A DNA stretch of 64,000 nt from Chloromonas sp. AAM2 (GCA_004335635.1 QAXH01006322.1:118633-182632), one strand, 5' to 3'; shown: positions 1 through 12,337, counted from the first letter of the stretch. Notes: generated by a model not told the origin, from the sequence alone. Program-made: numbers and translations.

Positions 1-2
1 TA

Positions 3-248
3 TGTCTACCCCGTACCGCTCTTGCCCCTCCAGCAAAACGTGCATGTTCACTACCTACTGGTTGTGAACCTTACACATTCACTGGCAAGGCAATACTGTT
101 GAGCGTCCTACCCTACCAAAACTTCTTCAATGAGCGCGGTTGCAAACCATTCGGCCGTTATATCGACTGTGGTTGGAGCCAAGATAACGATCTTGGTCAA
201 TGTATTAACGAATACCACAACAAACCTTCAACCGTTACTGTTTCCTGA
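3..248 (+). CDS. 3' end of an unidentified Cys-containing protein (partial)
   Basis: An open frame runs from base 3, with no start codon inside the window, to a TGA at 246-248 (81 codons). It contains cysteines spaced as in an extracellular or secreted protein (for example GCEPYTF, RGCKPFGRYIDCGWSQ and GQCINEY) and has a protein-like composition without low complexity. It is probably the last exon, or part of it, of a gene that starts to the left of the window. I do not recognise the family. Function is unknown; a secreted or lumenal location is only an inference from the cysteines. Confidence 0.45.
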   Translation, partial: CLPRTALAPPAKRACSLPTGCEPYTFTGKAILLSVLPYQNFFNERGCKPFGRYIDCGWSQDNDLGQCINEYHNKPSTVTVS

Positions 249-345
249 CCTTGGCGATCCAGACTGACATGCTGAATGCATGCCACCTCTCCCCGGTTTT
301 GATCTGTCAAACGTCAGACGTGTGGTTCAGTACCCTAGCTGAGAT

Positions 346-482
346 ATACTGCAGGCTGACACTACTGCAGCCTTACTGCAGTACTGCAATACTATGGCAG
401 CATTACTGCACTACTGCAACACTGTCGCAGCATTACTGCAGGCATTGAGTGCAGTTTTTGCATGTACTGCTTGTACTGCACC
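346..482. repeat. TACTGCA-rich imperfect repeat
   Basis: The heptamer TACTGCA and close variants recur about nine times in 137 bases, irregularly spaced. It lies between the partial gene at the left edge and the end of the pseudouridine synthase gene. The rest of 249-907 shows no convincing exon on either strand. Confidence 0.6.
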
Positions 483-907
483 CCTTGACCCACCTCATTG
501 CATGCAACCAGAGCGGCTGTAGGTCAATGGGGTAGCCCTGGGGCACCAGGCATGGGCAGTGCGGGCAAACCTGCATGGCACAAGCACGACAAGCTGGAGG
601 CTGGACAACTCACTGGCAAGCGGGATAAGTGCGGCATATAAAGAAAGCTGCATAGTGTTTTCAGCTGAACAATGACAGCTACACAATGAGCTAAGCAAAT
701 GCATGTACACCAATGCATCAGAACGTGCACCGGACATGACGAGCTGCCATGGACCAACGTGCCAGCGGCTTCACACCCAGCCCGCTGTTGAGCGCTTGCA
801 CACTACGAAAGCATGCTGATCATGTCTTTGGAAGCTTGGACTGTTCGTATCCCGCCCAATCCAAAGCATGTCATGTGCAGTGCACCCCGTCACCCTCCTG
901 TTCCGAG

Positions 908-3900
908 CTAGCCCTGTGAGAGACAAAATTTGATACGCCAGTCCCTCATTACCTGCTCTTCCTGTTCTGGCTTCACTCGGTAGAGCGGGTCGTTATACAG
1001 GACCTCCAGATCTGGCGGCAGTGGCCCCTTTTGGCCCTCCGCCACAGCGGCATGGAGCATTGCAGCACGCCTATTGCTGGCTGCCATGGCCGCAGTTGCC
1101 TCATCTTCCCCCGAAACACCCGCTGCTCTACCCTCTGCGAGACTACTCAAGATGCCGGCAGTGCGTTCTTCAGTTTGAATATCCAAGATGCTGTTTGTAC
1201 TAGCTGTATGTTCTGCTGTCACGCCTGTACTGCCGAGCTGCATGGCATCAGGAGATGCGCCTACTGGCAAAGAGCTGGCTTGCAGCATGTTTGCATGAGT
1301 GAAAGCAGTGATGAGTGCCTGCCGCTTTGAGCCATGGGACTCATCATGGGGAGGCGTAGTGGCCTCCGTGGAAAGATTGGCGGCTGGTTGATTAATGGCG
1401 TTTGGTTGGTTGAGGCTTCGTGCACGCTTGTGCAGTAGGCTGCATGGCTGGCTACTCTGCTCAGCTCCTAAGTCCTGCGACACTTCTTCTTGCTGCTGCT
1501 GCTGGCCTTGCTGCAGCTGGTGTTGCTGGCCATGCTGCTGCTGCTGCTGCTGCTGGTCTATGACATGTTGCTGTTCATCCTGCTGCATAGCCTCCTGTGC
1601 TAACTGGAGTGTAACAGGCGGTAAGCAAGGTTGACTGGCATGCGTCTGCCCCTGCATCGCTGCATTGTCTGGCTGGGCTACGGCAGGCAGTGCTTCCACA
1701 TGCTGCTGATCTGTCTGTTGTTGCTGTTGGTGCGGTTGGTGTGGCTGCTGGTGTCTTTGAGCCTGCTGTGCCTGTCGTAGCCGGCGGAAGGCCAGGGGCT
1801 TGCCCATCAGGCCGCCATATTGGGTGTCATTGCCTATGGGGAACCCCATGTACTGCAAGCAGCAGAGCAGCACGGCTGACAACAAGTGCATCACTCTTTG
1901 AAACAGGCAATCCCATCAGCGCACCACCCTGTCCACTGAGCTATCCAACCACAGGCCACCCAACACGTCGTTAACTCACCCACGTAAGTGAACGGATGCA
2001 CGGAGTTGGTTTGGATCTGAGGACTACACAATTGTGCTGTGAACCTATTGGAATAAATGAGTGAGAAAACTGCGGCCAAGATGTCGGTTACCTGTGTATG
2101 CATGTCGACCTAGTATGATGCCGTCGTCATCACACATACCCTACTATTAACCACTGCAATGAGCATAGGCGTCAAATGCAGGTGCAGGGTGTGTCGGCGT
2201 GCATGTATGTATGCGTGTGCGTATGTGTGTGTGGGTGTGGGTGTGTGTGGGGGGGGCGCGCATGTTCACCTGCAGGTGCAGGGTGTGTCGGCGTGCATGT
2301 ATGTGTGTGCGTATGTGTGTGTGCGTGTGTGGGAAGGGGCGCATGTTCACCTGCAGGTGCAGGGTGTGTCGGCGTGCATGTATGTGTGTGCATTGTGTGT
2401 GTGCGTGTGTGTGTGTGGGGGGGGGTATGTCTTCACCTGCAGGTGCACGCGTATCTGATGCGTCCTGCCCGTCAGGGGGCGACACTCCACTGTGGAGCTG
2501 AGTCCGTCAGATGACACACCCAGGAGCCGGAAGTGGGTGGTGGAGGGGCGGGCGCTGGGGCCCCCGCCATCTGCGTCTGTGCCTGTGCAAGGCGAGCGCA
2601 CAGGGGCCATCATGTGACACGCGCACAGGCCACCATGTCGCAAATTGAATCAACAATAAACAGCTTGAATCAACAACAGGGGCCTGCATTGACTGCATCT
2701 GTGCGAGGAAAAGGGAATGAAGCCAGTCGAATACTCACGTGACACGCCACCCTGTCCCAACAGCATTCCTGTCGCACAAGCATCCCTGTTCAAGCAAAGG
2801 GTACAAGTGCACTCCCATGACATACGACCAGGCTACCCATGCAAGGGATGATGATTGATGAATGATGTGGTTTGCATGCATGACCGCAGGTTCGATCCAG
2901 GGACTTCCAATGCGGCCTGCCTGTCGAGAGCCTGCCCTCAACGGTCTACCAAATCCTCATGCACTTGCCGGTCGGCTACCGAATCTGCATGCATGGAAAT
3001 CTCTGCCGCAGCAGTCGATCATTCAGTCCTCGCTAAATAATACCTTCGGTTGGCATGCCTGGCTTGACCTGGCCTTCCCGCACCTGTTTGCATGCTGGCT
3101 GGTACTGCCGTTGCGTGGTTGGTCTGCGCACTCCATGCAATCGGCACATCCACCTGGACGATCGCATGGCCATGATTGCATGACGTTGTAGACGCAGAAG
3201 GTTTCAAAGCAAGTCCATCTGCTGAAGTGACTGCTGGTTCTTGTGTTGATGCCGATGTTGGTGTTGGCGTGGAGTCAAGGTTGTGTGCAAACGTTGGCCA
3301 GGTATCGTCCAGCACATGGGTCACATGGACGTTTCCTGCCACGTGGCTGCTGGCCAGCTCGTCAGCGCTGCCTGGAAAGCGCCCCTGGACCTTTGCCACG
3401 TAGACCTTCTCACACGAGCGTTCCTGCACATACAAGACCACTGGCCGCAACTGAAGATGAGTCACGGCTGCTCTTGCAGGCACAACCATTAAAGGCAGCC
3501 TTCATTATGACTCATAGCTCTGTAGAGGACGCGAAATATGTCACCAAGCCTCTTGTGAAAAGCAACCAGACTTGTTGAGGCAAACAAGTTTGTGTGCCGA
3601 CTTACATTGCAGTTTGCAAACTTTAAATTTGTATGGCTGTTCCATCCTTGAGCAGCACGGTGGACGTGTGTGCCCTCACACAGACACGCTACACATCAGT
3701 CAGCTTGCCATGCCAATAATTGCTGGTGGAATGTCCAACTGAGAGCACACCCAGCCAACATGCACCAGCCCATGAGAAACACAGCTCACACAGACACCCA
3801 GCCCAGCCTACTACTCAACTTTACAGCCCAGCCCACGCAGCCCACACAGTTCACAAAGACACCCAGCCTAACGACTCCCGCCGCCAGCAGCTTGCTATGC

Positions 3901-6646
3901 CAGTAGTCAGGCTACAGTGACTGGTATCACAATGATAGTTGGTTAATTGATGCAAACATCAAGCAGTCCCACCTCCAGCAGCTTTCTCATACGGCCCGCA
4001 GCCGCTGACGATCTCGCCAACACCAGCAGCCCCGACACCGGCCTGTCCAGCCGATAGGTGGGCCACAGAGGACCCAGTGAGGGCTGCTCGGCCGACAGCA
4101 CACCCAGCACTGTGTTCTTACGATACTGACCCACCTGCGCACGCACGGTACGTGATGGCCAGGAAAATCAAAGAATGAAGGGTGGAGAGAAACTAAGGGG
4201 CGTTCTTACATCAGAGAAGCCGTCACACATGGCTCGGGATGTGTACCGCCCTGACCTACCCTGTGCAAGGAATAATCGAACTCGCGCGTTTGCAAAGGAA
4301 TGCCGGAACTACATTCAAAAACCCCGTCATCACTTGGATAGAAACGAAGAAAAGAAAATACATAACGCTGCTTGGCACAAGTACGAAGAAAGATAGAAAA
4401 GTAAGCTAGCACAAAACATATGATTGGAGAGAATGTTGGCGCACGAGGCCGAGCGTGAGGCTGCTGTGCTGCTGCAAGAGGTGAGGCGATTGGCTTCAGA
4501 AATCCTGCCACAGTGCAGGGCGAGCTGCTGCTCTTCAACTGTCAAAGCCTTAAGGCATTTGCAGCTGGTGTGGCCCTTCTTCTCATGCACCCAGGACACA
4601 AGCACAAGCCCCTCGGATTGTGCCAGGATTTTGCTGGACAACGCTTACTGATCAAGTTTCATTTGCCCCTGAGTTGCGGAACCTTCTTAATTTGCATGCA
4701 GTATGTCGAGGACCTCACCGTGTGCACCGGCATGCATGCAGGCTTGACCACGGCCACCCAGTCAGGCGTGACTGCCAACACCTGAACGCATGCGACATGG
4801 ACAAGCCTTTCACCAATGGACCAGCATCCACTGCATGCATGCAACATGGACAAGCACCCGCCAACCCACGGGCCATGCTGCAAGGCTAAGAGACACCATG
4901 GCACTTGATTGTTATTACTGATTATTTCCATTACAAATGCCAACTGAGCAGAATATCATGGCAATGGACAGCCATGTGGGTCAGTAAACTTCAATCAGTC
5001 CACTGAGTGTCAGCTGATCGAACTAGTGGTTGATGGAATTCATCAGAATTCAACTAGTGCAATTCTGAGCTGATCTAGGTGATTGCATGCTGGAGCTGGT
5101 ATGAGATCATGGGGCTGATGACAAGGGCTATCAAGGGTGGAAGCGGGTGACATGCACTTGCCTTGACCTCTCCTGCTAGCACGGGTGGCTCATGCCGGTG
5201 CACCAGGTGCCGAACGCACATGCCACCCTTAAGCTTGGACTCGAGCGTCATGGGCGGACCCCTGCTTGGCCGCAGCCAGAACACGTGGACAGGGAGCAAA
5301 CTCAGTGATTATGTCAGCAACCCTGCGCAATGAAAACGCCCCTGCTCGGTAACATGATACATCAACATGGCACTTGCACCTCAGGCCCAACTACATGCCA
5401 AGCTGCTGCTGCCTGTACGCTCACAAAGAACGCCTTTGTGCAAACCTGCGGATAATGCCATGGATTGAAGGTGGTGCCTGATCCGTTGGCGAGCATGTAT
5501 GCATATGAGTCGAGCCTGCCCTGCTGCTGAGGCTCACTTTGTGAGGGGTGTTCCATTGGAGGACTCCACACGCAGGCGCCCCGCAGCAAAGGCCAGTTCG
5601 TAGTACTTCATGGTGAGCAGCGGGAACTCCTGCATCACCAGGCAGTGCATGATAGCAGCTGAAGTGGCGTCCAGGGCTTTCAAGCAAGTTGATTTGGGTC
5701 AGTACTTGACATACCAAGCGGCCCTGGGCTGGTCAATGTAAGCCACAACCCTAGCTGGGGAAACGTGCACTGGGATGCAGCAGCGAACAGGATGACTCAG
5801 CGCGGATGTCGCATCCAAAAAAAGCGAGGGCCCATATGACGGAAACAGCTGTAAAACGCATGGCTGACCCAAGCGGCTTCAATTCAGCAGTACACCAGTA
5901 CAGCATGTACAGCTTGAGCTGCCGCACCTCTGCAAACATGTCCACTAGGCGCTTGCCCTCCCAGCGCTTCTTCACAAAGCACTTGAAATCAAAGAGGTAC
6001 GGCTGCACCTGTACACAGTGTTGGGGTGCTAACGCGCTGAGGACAGTCAGTGAGCTAGTGCCATGCGGAAGTCAGCTGAACCATGGGGTTTGTGGTGCAC
6101 ACGACAAGCCTGCCAGACAGAGGCACCTACACCACTGTGTGTAGTTGTTGACTCCATCGCTGCTGCCCACACCCTAAGTGCAGCTGAGCTGGCACAAACG
6201 TTGAACCTTTTCCCAGTGTGTCGAAGGCTTCCGTGCTTCGTGCTTTCAACTCTGCTTCATGTGGTGTCAGGCTCTAACCCCACCGGTCCAGAGCCGGCTT
6301 AACCCTCTGCCCCAATCTGGCCCTGTTTCCGATCCCTCTATCTTGAATACAAAGCAGCTCTGGGCTGAAGGTCAAAGCAACAGCAAGATACATCATGGCG
6401 ACCAGACCCACTGTGCTTGGTTCTTGGAACGCTGCAGGAGGTGGTGTTAAGCTCAAACTGACCCCTTCTGTGCTCAAACCACTCCTGCACCATGATGGCA
6501 GCCAGACCCACCAGTCGCAGGTTGCCCACGAACAGGAAGTTTTCACAGAGGATTGGATCGTCTGCCTGCTCCACCACCACCTGCCGCCCAGCTGTGCCTG
6601 TCCCATGCGGTTGGCGGGCCATGTCTGCTGCTGTGGTGTCTGTCAT
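908..6646 (-). CDS. RluA/RPUSD2-family RNA pseudouridine synthase, 9 exons
   Basis: Exons (minus): 6646-6512, 6008-5928, 5629-5538, 5261-5168, 4781-4719, 4134-3973, 3423-3132, 2582-2437, 1852-908. The model is phase-consistent and gives 669 residues from an ATG at 6646. Family marks in order: [19 protein letters not shown] (near 46), the RNA-binding segment [12 protein letters not shown] (near 120), [14 protein letters not shown] (near 141), the catalytic segment [15 protein letters not shown] with Asp near 185, [30 protein letters not shown], and [14 protein letters not shown]. It should isomerise uridine to pseudouridine in tRNA or another RNA; the RPUSD2/Pus8-Pus9 branch fits best. The last exon adds roughly 290 residues, mostly Gln-rich, beyond the catalytic fold. 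The exon 6 to exon 7 junction uses a less typical donor (A|GTGCGC) and is the least certain. No deaminase domain is visible. Confidence 0.88.
2176..2445. repeat. Intronic tandem repeat carrying copies of the splice donor
   Basis: A TG/CA-rich unit of roughly 80-100 bp is present about three times inside the last intron of the pseudouridine synthase. On the gene strand each unit contains CACCTGCAGGTGAA or a near copy. That is the same sequence as the true 3' end of exon 8 plus its donor (CACCTGCAG|GTGAAG, boundary at 2437/2436). Confidence 0.75.
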
Positions 6647-7416
6647 GCTGCAGCACAGCACTTTGGCAGAAGCAGCAACTCGTCGCCAGCTGTCACCTCA
6701 GTTCACCCACACTCGAACACAACAAAACTGAGTCACACATCACATGGGCGTTGCACAACAGAAACCTGCCCAGCTGACGCTGGCGTACTGAAACTGGACA
6801 GCGGGAGTGGGGCGTGCACATCGTGCGATGAATGCGAACACGTGCTGTGATCAGTCGGTGTTACACGGGGACGCGATCAGTCGTTAGAGTTACTGTCGCT
6901 CGGGTGCACCCAGAATCCTTTATGCCCTTGTTGCACCACGTGAACGTGGCCGCATGTTTAGGCACTCGCCAGCTTGGCGTTGTCCAGGATGTGCAATGCT
7001 TGATGGTGGAGCAGGCAGGTGCAGCAGAAGAGGCTGTGCCCTGCTGGTGACGTTCAATGATATCAGCAGTACATGTATTCAATGGGGCTTGCCCACAGCG
7101 TCCCGTCATGTGTCAGCTTGAGCACAAACTTCTGCAGGCAAAGATGACCCTAAGCATGAGGCCTGCCTCTCCTCGCACAGTCGTGGTTATCATCAGCATT
7201 GCCTTGCCGCCATTGCTTCAGACCAGTCCTGAAGCAAGCCTTCAACTGACCAGTGCAGGATGTCTTGAGCCTGAACTCGTTCGGAAATCCTCACATTAAT
7301 TCATTACAATGTGCATTGCAGTTTGGCGCATTTCTGGGCCAACGTCTTGCCACAGTCGGTGAAGCCATGCTGCCCTTGAGCGAGCTGTCACGGTCACAAA
7401 GAAACAAGAGTCCGCG
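6647..7416. other. Intergenic region between RMI1 and the pseudouridine synthase
   Basis: These 770 bases lie between the RMI1 stop and the ATG of the pseudouridine synthase, both on the minus strand. I see no exon that fits either gene. The region must hold the RMI1 3' end and the promoter of the downstream gene; no individual element could be named. Confidence 0.4.
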
Positions 7417-9906
7417 TCATGTCAGCAGCCGTTCATGCACAAGGGTCAGTTCGTCTAGGCCTTCCACACGCCTCAGACTCAACAGCACAGGCAGGGGGGC
7501 ATCCTGGCCTTGCGGCCGATCCTGTTGCGAGGCGCCCAGCTGGGTCTCAGGCACGCTATCGACGCCGTCTGGGCAGTCAACATGCGCTGTCGGAAGCAGC
7601 AGCAACATCAGCCCGTGGAAATCAGAGAGAAACTGTGTCGCACGGGCGACCGCGACTTGTGCAACTTGTCCGTCGCTCCCGCCGCGCTCGTTCATTTGGT
7701 TCAATTCGTCGAGGGTGTACCCTGCTCATTGCAAAGCAAGTAAACACGGCGGCCTGGTCAGTAAACGGTACGCTCCTTGACGGGCTCAGACACCAAACAG
7801 CCCCACAAGAACACGCGTCAACATGGATTGGTGACCCAAGTAAGGCGACTTTTTGTTCATTCCACGCGGCACATTATCGCATGATTGATTGGGTTTGCCC
7901 ATCAATGAGCCCTCTCACCTTGAGTCATGCTCCTAGACACGCTGTCGCTCAGCGTCACTGACAGCAGCCCTGTGCCGTCCTCAACCAAGGCCACGTTGCT
8001 GGCGTTGTTCAGGAACGTGCCCCAGATAAGCACATGCTCAGCATGGGCTGCACTGCTGAGCCTCTGCTCCTGAAGGGTGCTGATGTGAACAACTGGCGTG
8101 TGTGCCCATGTGCTGTCATCAAGCACGTCCTGGCCAACCTCGTCTGCTTGCTGCTGCTGGCATGGCTGCTGTTGTTGCTGCCGCTTCTGGTGCTGTGGTT
8201 GCTGCTGTTGTTGTTGCTGTAGCTGTGGGTATAAATGGTGGTAGTGTGTAGATGCAGTAACTGCAAATGCCTGGGGCTTCCTGCCGGCCCTGCCCTCGTC
8301 TCTATGCTGCGTCATGCACCCGCCATACGATTCCTGTTGAGGTCCGCTGTGCTGTGGCTGGTCAGGAGCTAGCAACGGGCTATCACGTGGCGGCTGCACC
8401 CAGCCGGGCTGTGCCTGCTGCGTCATTGGCTCCGGCTTGGCTTGTCTGCTGGCACTTGAGTTCCAAAGGAGCTGGTCTGGGTACAGCACGGCAGACGCCG
8501 CTCTGGACGTCGGCTGCACAGCCTGAGGAAGGCTAGGAAGGCTAGGTTCCTCATCATCACTGATCAGATCAATGACTGTGGGTGCAGCACCCTGCATGTG
8601 ACCGCCCGGCCGCTGCTGCTGCTGCTGCTGCTGCAGGGATTGTGCAGTTTGTCCAGCAGGCTGCTGCTGGACCGGCTGTGACTGCTGCCTGGCTGCTGGA
8701 GCAGGCGGAGCCACCGCCCAGGTGCTGCCATCCTGCTGCCGCCTGTGAGCAGCATAGCCAGCTGCTGCCAGCACTGGCACCGGTCCAGCAGCGGCCATGC
8801 TTCCACCCTGCACTGTCCTATCAGCACCAGCCCTGCTATCATGCACTGGCCAAGGTCCACCAACGCTTGCACCTGACACATCCTGCACTGCCTTGAGCAA
8901 TCCCTTGCTGCTAGTGGCCGCATTGCCCTGCACTGCTGCAACCCCAGCACTCTGCCCAGCTGAATGCATGTGATTCTCACGTGGCTGCAGCGGTAAACTT
9001 AAACCCTGTTCTTGCCGTGCACCGGCATGACCAGGCATGGCACTGTGATGGTTGGCCGTTTCCATGGCCACGTGGTGCCCTGTACGGGGCATGTGACATG
9101 CTGGCATGGCGGCATGAGCGGGGTTCAGTTGGTGTGGGTTGGTATGTGCAGATGCTGCGAGTGTGGCCCTTGCATCTTGCATATCAACGTCCCATAGTGT
9201 ATCATCGTGGTCCATGTACTGCTCTGGGTATGGAAAGGTCTTTGGAAGGGGGTTGCGAGATTCAGCGGCGGTGGTAGAGCGCTGAGCATGTGACGGACCA
9301 GGTGCGTTTGCATGGTGCAAGCTGTGAGATCCATGGGACAAGTCAGGCTGCCGCTGGTTGCTGGTATTGGCCAAAACAGAACTGGAATTTTGAGGTACAT
9401 TGCTGTGTCGCCCTTGTCCCTCCATGTGCCACTGCTGCTGTGGTTGTTGCTGTTGCTGCGATTGAGGCCATGGTTGTTGGTGTCGTTGCTGCTGCGGGAT
9501 CTGTTGCTGTTGGTGTTCTGGCTGCATCTGCTGTTGCTGTTGGTAGTCCGAGCCAAGTTGGGAAGGTCGAGGAAAAGGTTGTTGTTGGTTCTGTACGCCA
9601 TTGCTGGGCTGAAGGTGGTGATGGTTTACAGCAGACTGGGGCTGTGCCATGGGGAGAGGTGCGGAATGGGCTGGCTGCATGCGCTGCGGAGCAAGAGCCG
9701 AGGGGCCAGCCGTCCATTGTTGTGGTTGGTGACCAGCCGCAGGCCCCTGCGTCTGCTGCTGCTGCTGCTGGTCCCCAGCCGGCCTGAATGGCACTGCACC
9801 ACTCAGGGTGGGCCCTTGCCACCGCTCCTGCTGCTGCTGCTGCTGTGGCGGCAGATGCTCAGCTGTGGCGTGAATCGCTACATTCTGGTGCTGGTGCTGG
9901 TGCTGG

Positions 9907-9938
<32 letters not shown>

Positions 9939-12337
9939 CTGCTGTTCTGGCCGCTGCTGTGGCTGTTGTTGCTCCCCTGCCAGTTGTGCTTCCGGCTGCT
10001 CCTGCCACGCCGCTGCCCTTGCCTCCGTGAACACGTCACGTGGGCCCATGTGCCGGGAGCGGCCCTCAGGCGCCTTGTTCCAACAGGCTGTGGCGCGCTG
10101 ACGGGCTGCCTCCAGGGCATCCACCTGAACAGGCCAGGCAAGGGCAGAGAAGCAAGAATAAGCAACCTGAGGGCCAAAAAGCGTGAACATCCAAAGCATT
10201 CCTCTGGAACGGGCCAGGTCTGGGCAAAGCAACAAGGAAAACCATTATGATTTTGCAGTAACAGACGGCATGCCTACAAGGCTTACCAACAAGCAACAAT
10301 GAAGGGGCTGGATGGTGTGTCGGTCAAGCAGTGCACCCTACTTGCCACCCCTTCTTCGACCGATTCTGAAGTCAGCCACACAATCATCACAATCACACAC
10401 ACGCACGCACCTGGCCGCCCAGCAGTGCGCAGTTCTCAGGTTGCAGCAGCAGCATGCCCCGCCGGCACATGACATTCTCGACCACCACCTGCACAATTAC
10501 ACACCAATCACACACCAGGCATTCACACACCAATCACACACCAGGCATTCACACACCAATCACACACCAATCACACACCAGGCATTCACACACCAATCAC
10601 ACACCAATCACACACCAGACATTCACACACCAATCACACACCAATCACACACCAATCACACACCAATCACACACCAATCACACACCAGACATGCACACCA
10701 GATCTTCTTTCAGGACTGCTACTACAGGCCCTCCTACTAGCAAGCCATCAGTCTGCACTGTGTACCATCGCATCATGGGAGCAGAACATGAGCAGTTTAT
10801 GCCAGCCGAACACGATCATACACAAGGGCTGCAGGCCATGGCAGGCATTTCTTCTGGGCACAGTTTGCTGTTCACTGATGGTAGACAGAAACAATTTCCT
10901 CACTGATGGTAGACAGAAACGAAGCTGCGCACCTTGCATCCCGCAGGACAGTCCCAGAAGATGCCGGGCATGTGTCGGTACTCCATGCCGCATACACGCT
11001 GCACGCCTACATCCACAGGTACATGCATGCACGGTCTCGTGCATGCACTGTGAAGCTGTGCTGTGAGGTGTTAGCAACTGAAATACTATTGGAAGAGCAA
11101 TTATGCATCCACAAACATTCAGCCGGTGCCAGGCATATACCATGCTGTGCGCACAGTCGAGCTACGCTGACAAGCACGTCGGACTGCTGCAGCAGCGGAG
11201 TTCTGAGTGCACATGAACACAAACCACCAAGTTGCAATGTGTGCCCCACCCACAGCAGATCAGGATTGTGCCGAGCTGCTGCATGCCCCACCCACCACAC
11301 ATACACACACATATACCTGTATACCATGTGTGTACCATGTGTATACATTCTGTGTACCATGTGTATAGCATGTGTCGTACACGCACCGTCTGTGAGGTGC
11401 AGCTTGAGGCAGCGGCCCTCGCCTGAGGATGGCTTGTACCTGCACAGCCAAGACCAGCACAAGCCAGTCAGGAAACTGTGGCAGTACCTCCAGGACCAGC
11501 AGCCAAGAACAAGCCTGCATCATCAGGTGATGATAACCGTTGAAACATTGCTAAGCCTGCCAGCCATCAGTTCAGAAGCCAGGCATTGGATCAGCTTGAA
11601 AGCCTGCCAATTGCGAGGTTGCTGAACATGCAATATGTTCTGCCTGGTGGCCGTGCCATCATAAGCTGCTGTCATTGTAAGACTTGTCAGAGCTGCTGAC
11701 ACTGTTGGTGTGTTGTGAGCGCTGGCTGTGCAACCCTGGCAGATCTCCGTACAGAAAAACACCATCAGCCAGGCTTCTCTGTTGATGATCCGTTGCAACC
11801 CTGCCAACTGTAGTTTCTACACCTTGTTAACCTGTCCCCTGCTCTGACCTGTCACGTGCTCCCGTTGCCATGTTGACTATTTCATCTATCTGCAGAACGT
11901 ACTTGCCCTGCAGCAACTGCTGGTGGTACGTCTGCATGCAGAGTATGAAGGTCACACTACAATGCATGGACATGACTTGAGACCCTGCATGGTAGATTCA
12001 GCAGCTATCCGGCCGTGGTTCTGTCCACGAGCTGTGCAAGGTTGCAGCATTATGTTGGCACTGTCAGCAGACTGGTGGTGGCACTGAGGCAGCATTGTGT
12101 TGGCACAATCATTGTCATGCACACCTGCAGGGCTGGTGGAAGGCATGCAGCTCCAGCTGTGCTGAGGTCTGCACACAGAGCCTGTGAAAACACAGCTTCT
12201 AGTAACCGCTGCTGCGGCCATGCCGAGGCGTCAGGGGACGAGGTTTGTAGGGCTACGACACACATGGAGACCCAGTCAGGTTTTAGCGATATGCCATGCT
12301 GCCGATGAAGCTCGCTGGCAAGAGACGCTTGCGCCAT
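7417..12337 (-). CDS. RMI1: RecQ-mediated genome instability protein 1, with a giant Gln-rich linker
   Basis: Exons (minus): 12337-12125, 11931-11849, 11439-11387, 11006-10933, 10488-10411, 10124-7919, 7721-7417. All phases agree, giving 1003 residues from an ATG. RMI1 stabilises the BLM/RecQ4-Top3 dissolvasome that resolves double Holliday junctions in the nucleus. Residues 10-70 form the N-terminal helical region (HGISLKPDWVSMCV, STAGAACLPPALQ). OB-fold 1 follows: YVLQIDEIVNMATGARDR, RCLKLHLTDGVQRVCGMEYR, MPGIFWDCPAGCK, ENVMCRRGMLLLQPENCALLGGQ. A single 2.2-kb exon encodes about 600 residues of Gln/His/Pro-rich linker. The C-terminal OB-fold 2 begins at PVVHISTLQEQR and includes a segment ending in ATQFLSDFHGLM, as in plant RMI1. 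Typical RMI1 proteins are about 600-650 residues, so the excess is the linker. Confidence 0.9.
9826..9966. repeat. CAG/CTG triplet runs encoding poly-Gln in RMI1
   Basis: CTG-type triplets with TTG and GTG variants run through this part of RMI1 exon 6. On the gene strand they encode a run of about twelve Gln followed by alternating His-Gln. Similar shorter runs occur at 8150-8220, 8609-8635, 9430-9545 and 9753-9775 in the same exon. Confidence 0.85.
10498..10695. repeat. Minisatellite of ACCAATCACAC in an RMI1 intron
   Basis: Units of the type CACACCAATCACACACCA, some joined to AGGCATTCA or AGACATTCA, repeat over about 200 bases. The array lies wholly inside the RMI1 intron between exons 10933-11006 and 10411-10488, immediately beside the latter exon. 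Confidence 0.85.
11290..11372. repeat. Imperfect TGTACCATGTGTATA repeat in an RMI1 intron
   Basis: After a short CACACATA run, units of the type GTGTACCATGTGTATA occur about four times. The array lies next to the 11387-11439 exon of RMI1, on its intron side. Confidence 0.6.

Noticed and set aside
2159..2514. Several overlapping open frames rich in Cys/Val or His/Thr
   Set aside because: They are translations of the TG/CA minisatellite in an intron.
2880..2900. GGTTCGATCC, like a tRNA T-loop
   Set aside because: The flanking bases do not form a T-stem, and no acceptor stem or anticodon arm could be folded around it.
9312..10250. Plus-strand frame of 312 codons, Leu-rich and membrane-like
   Set aside because: It is the antisense of the CAG-rich RMI1 exon; CTG repeats read as Leu.
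10312..10906. His/Thr-rich plus-strand frames
   Set aside because: They are translations of the ACCAATCACAC minisatellite in an RMI1 intron.
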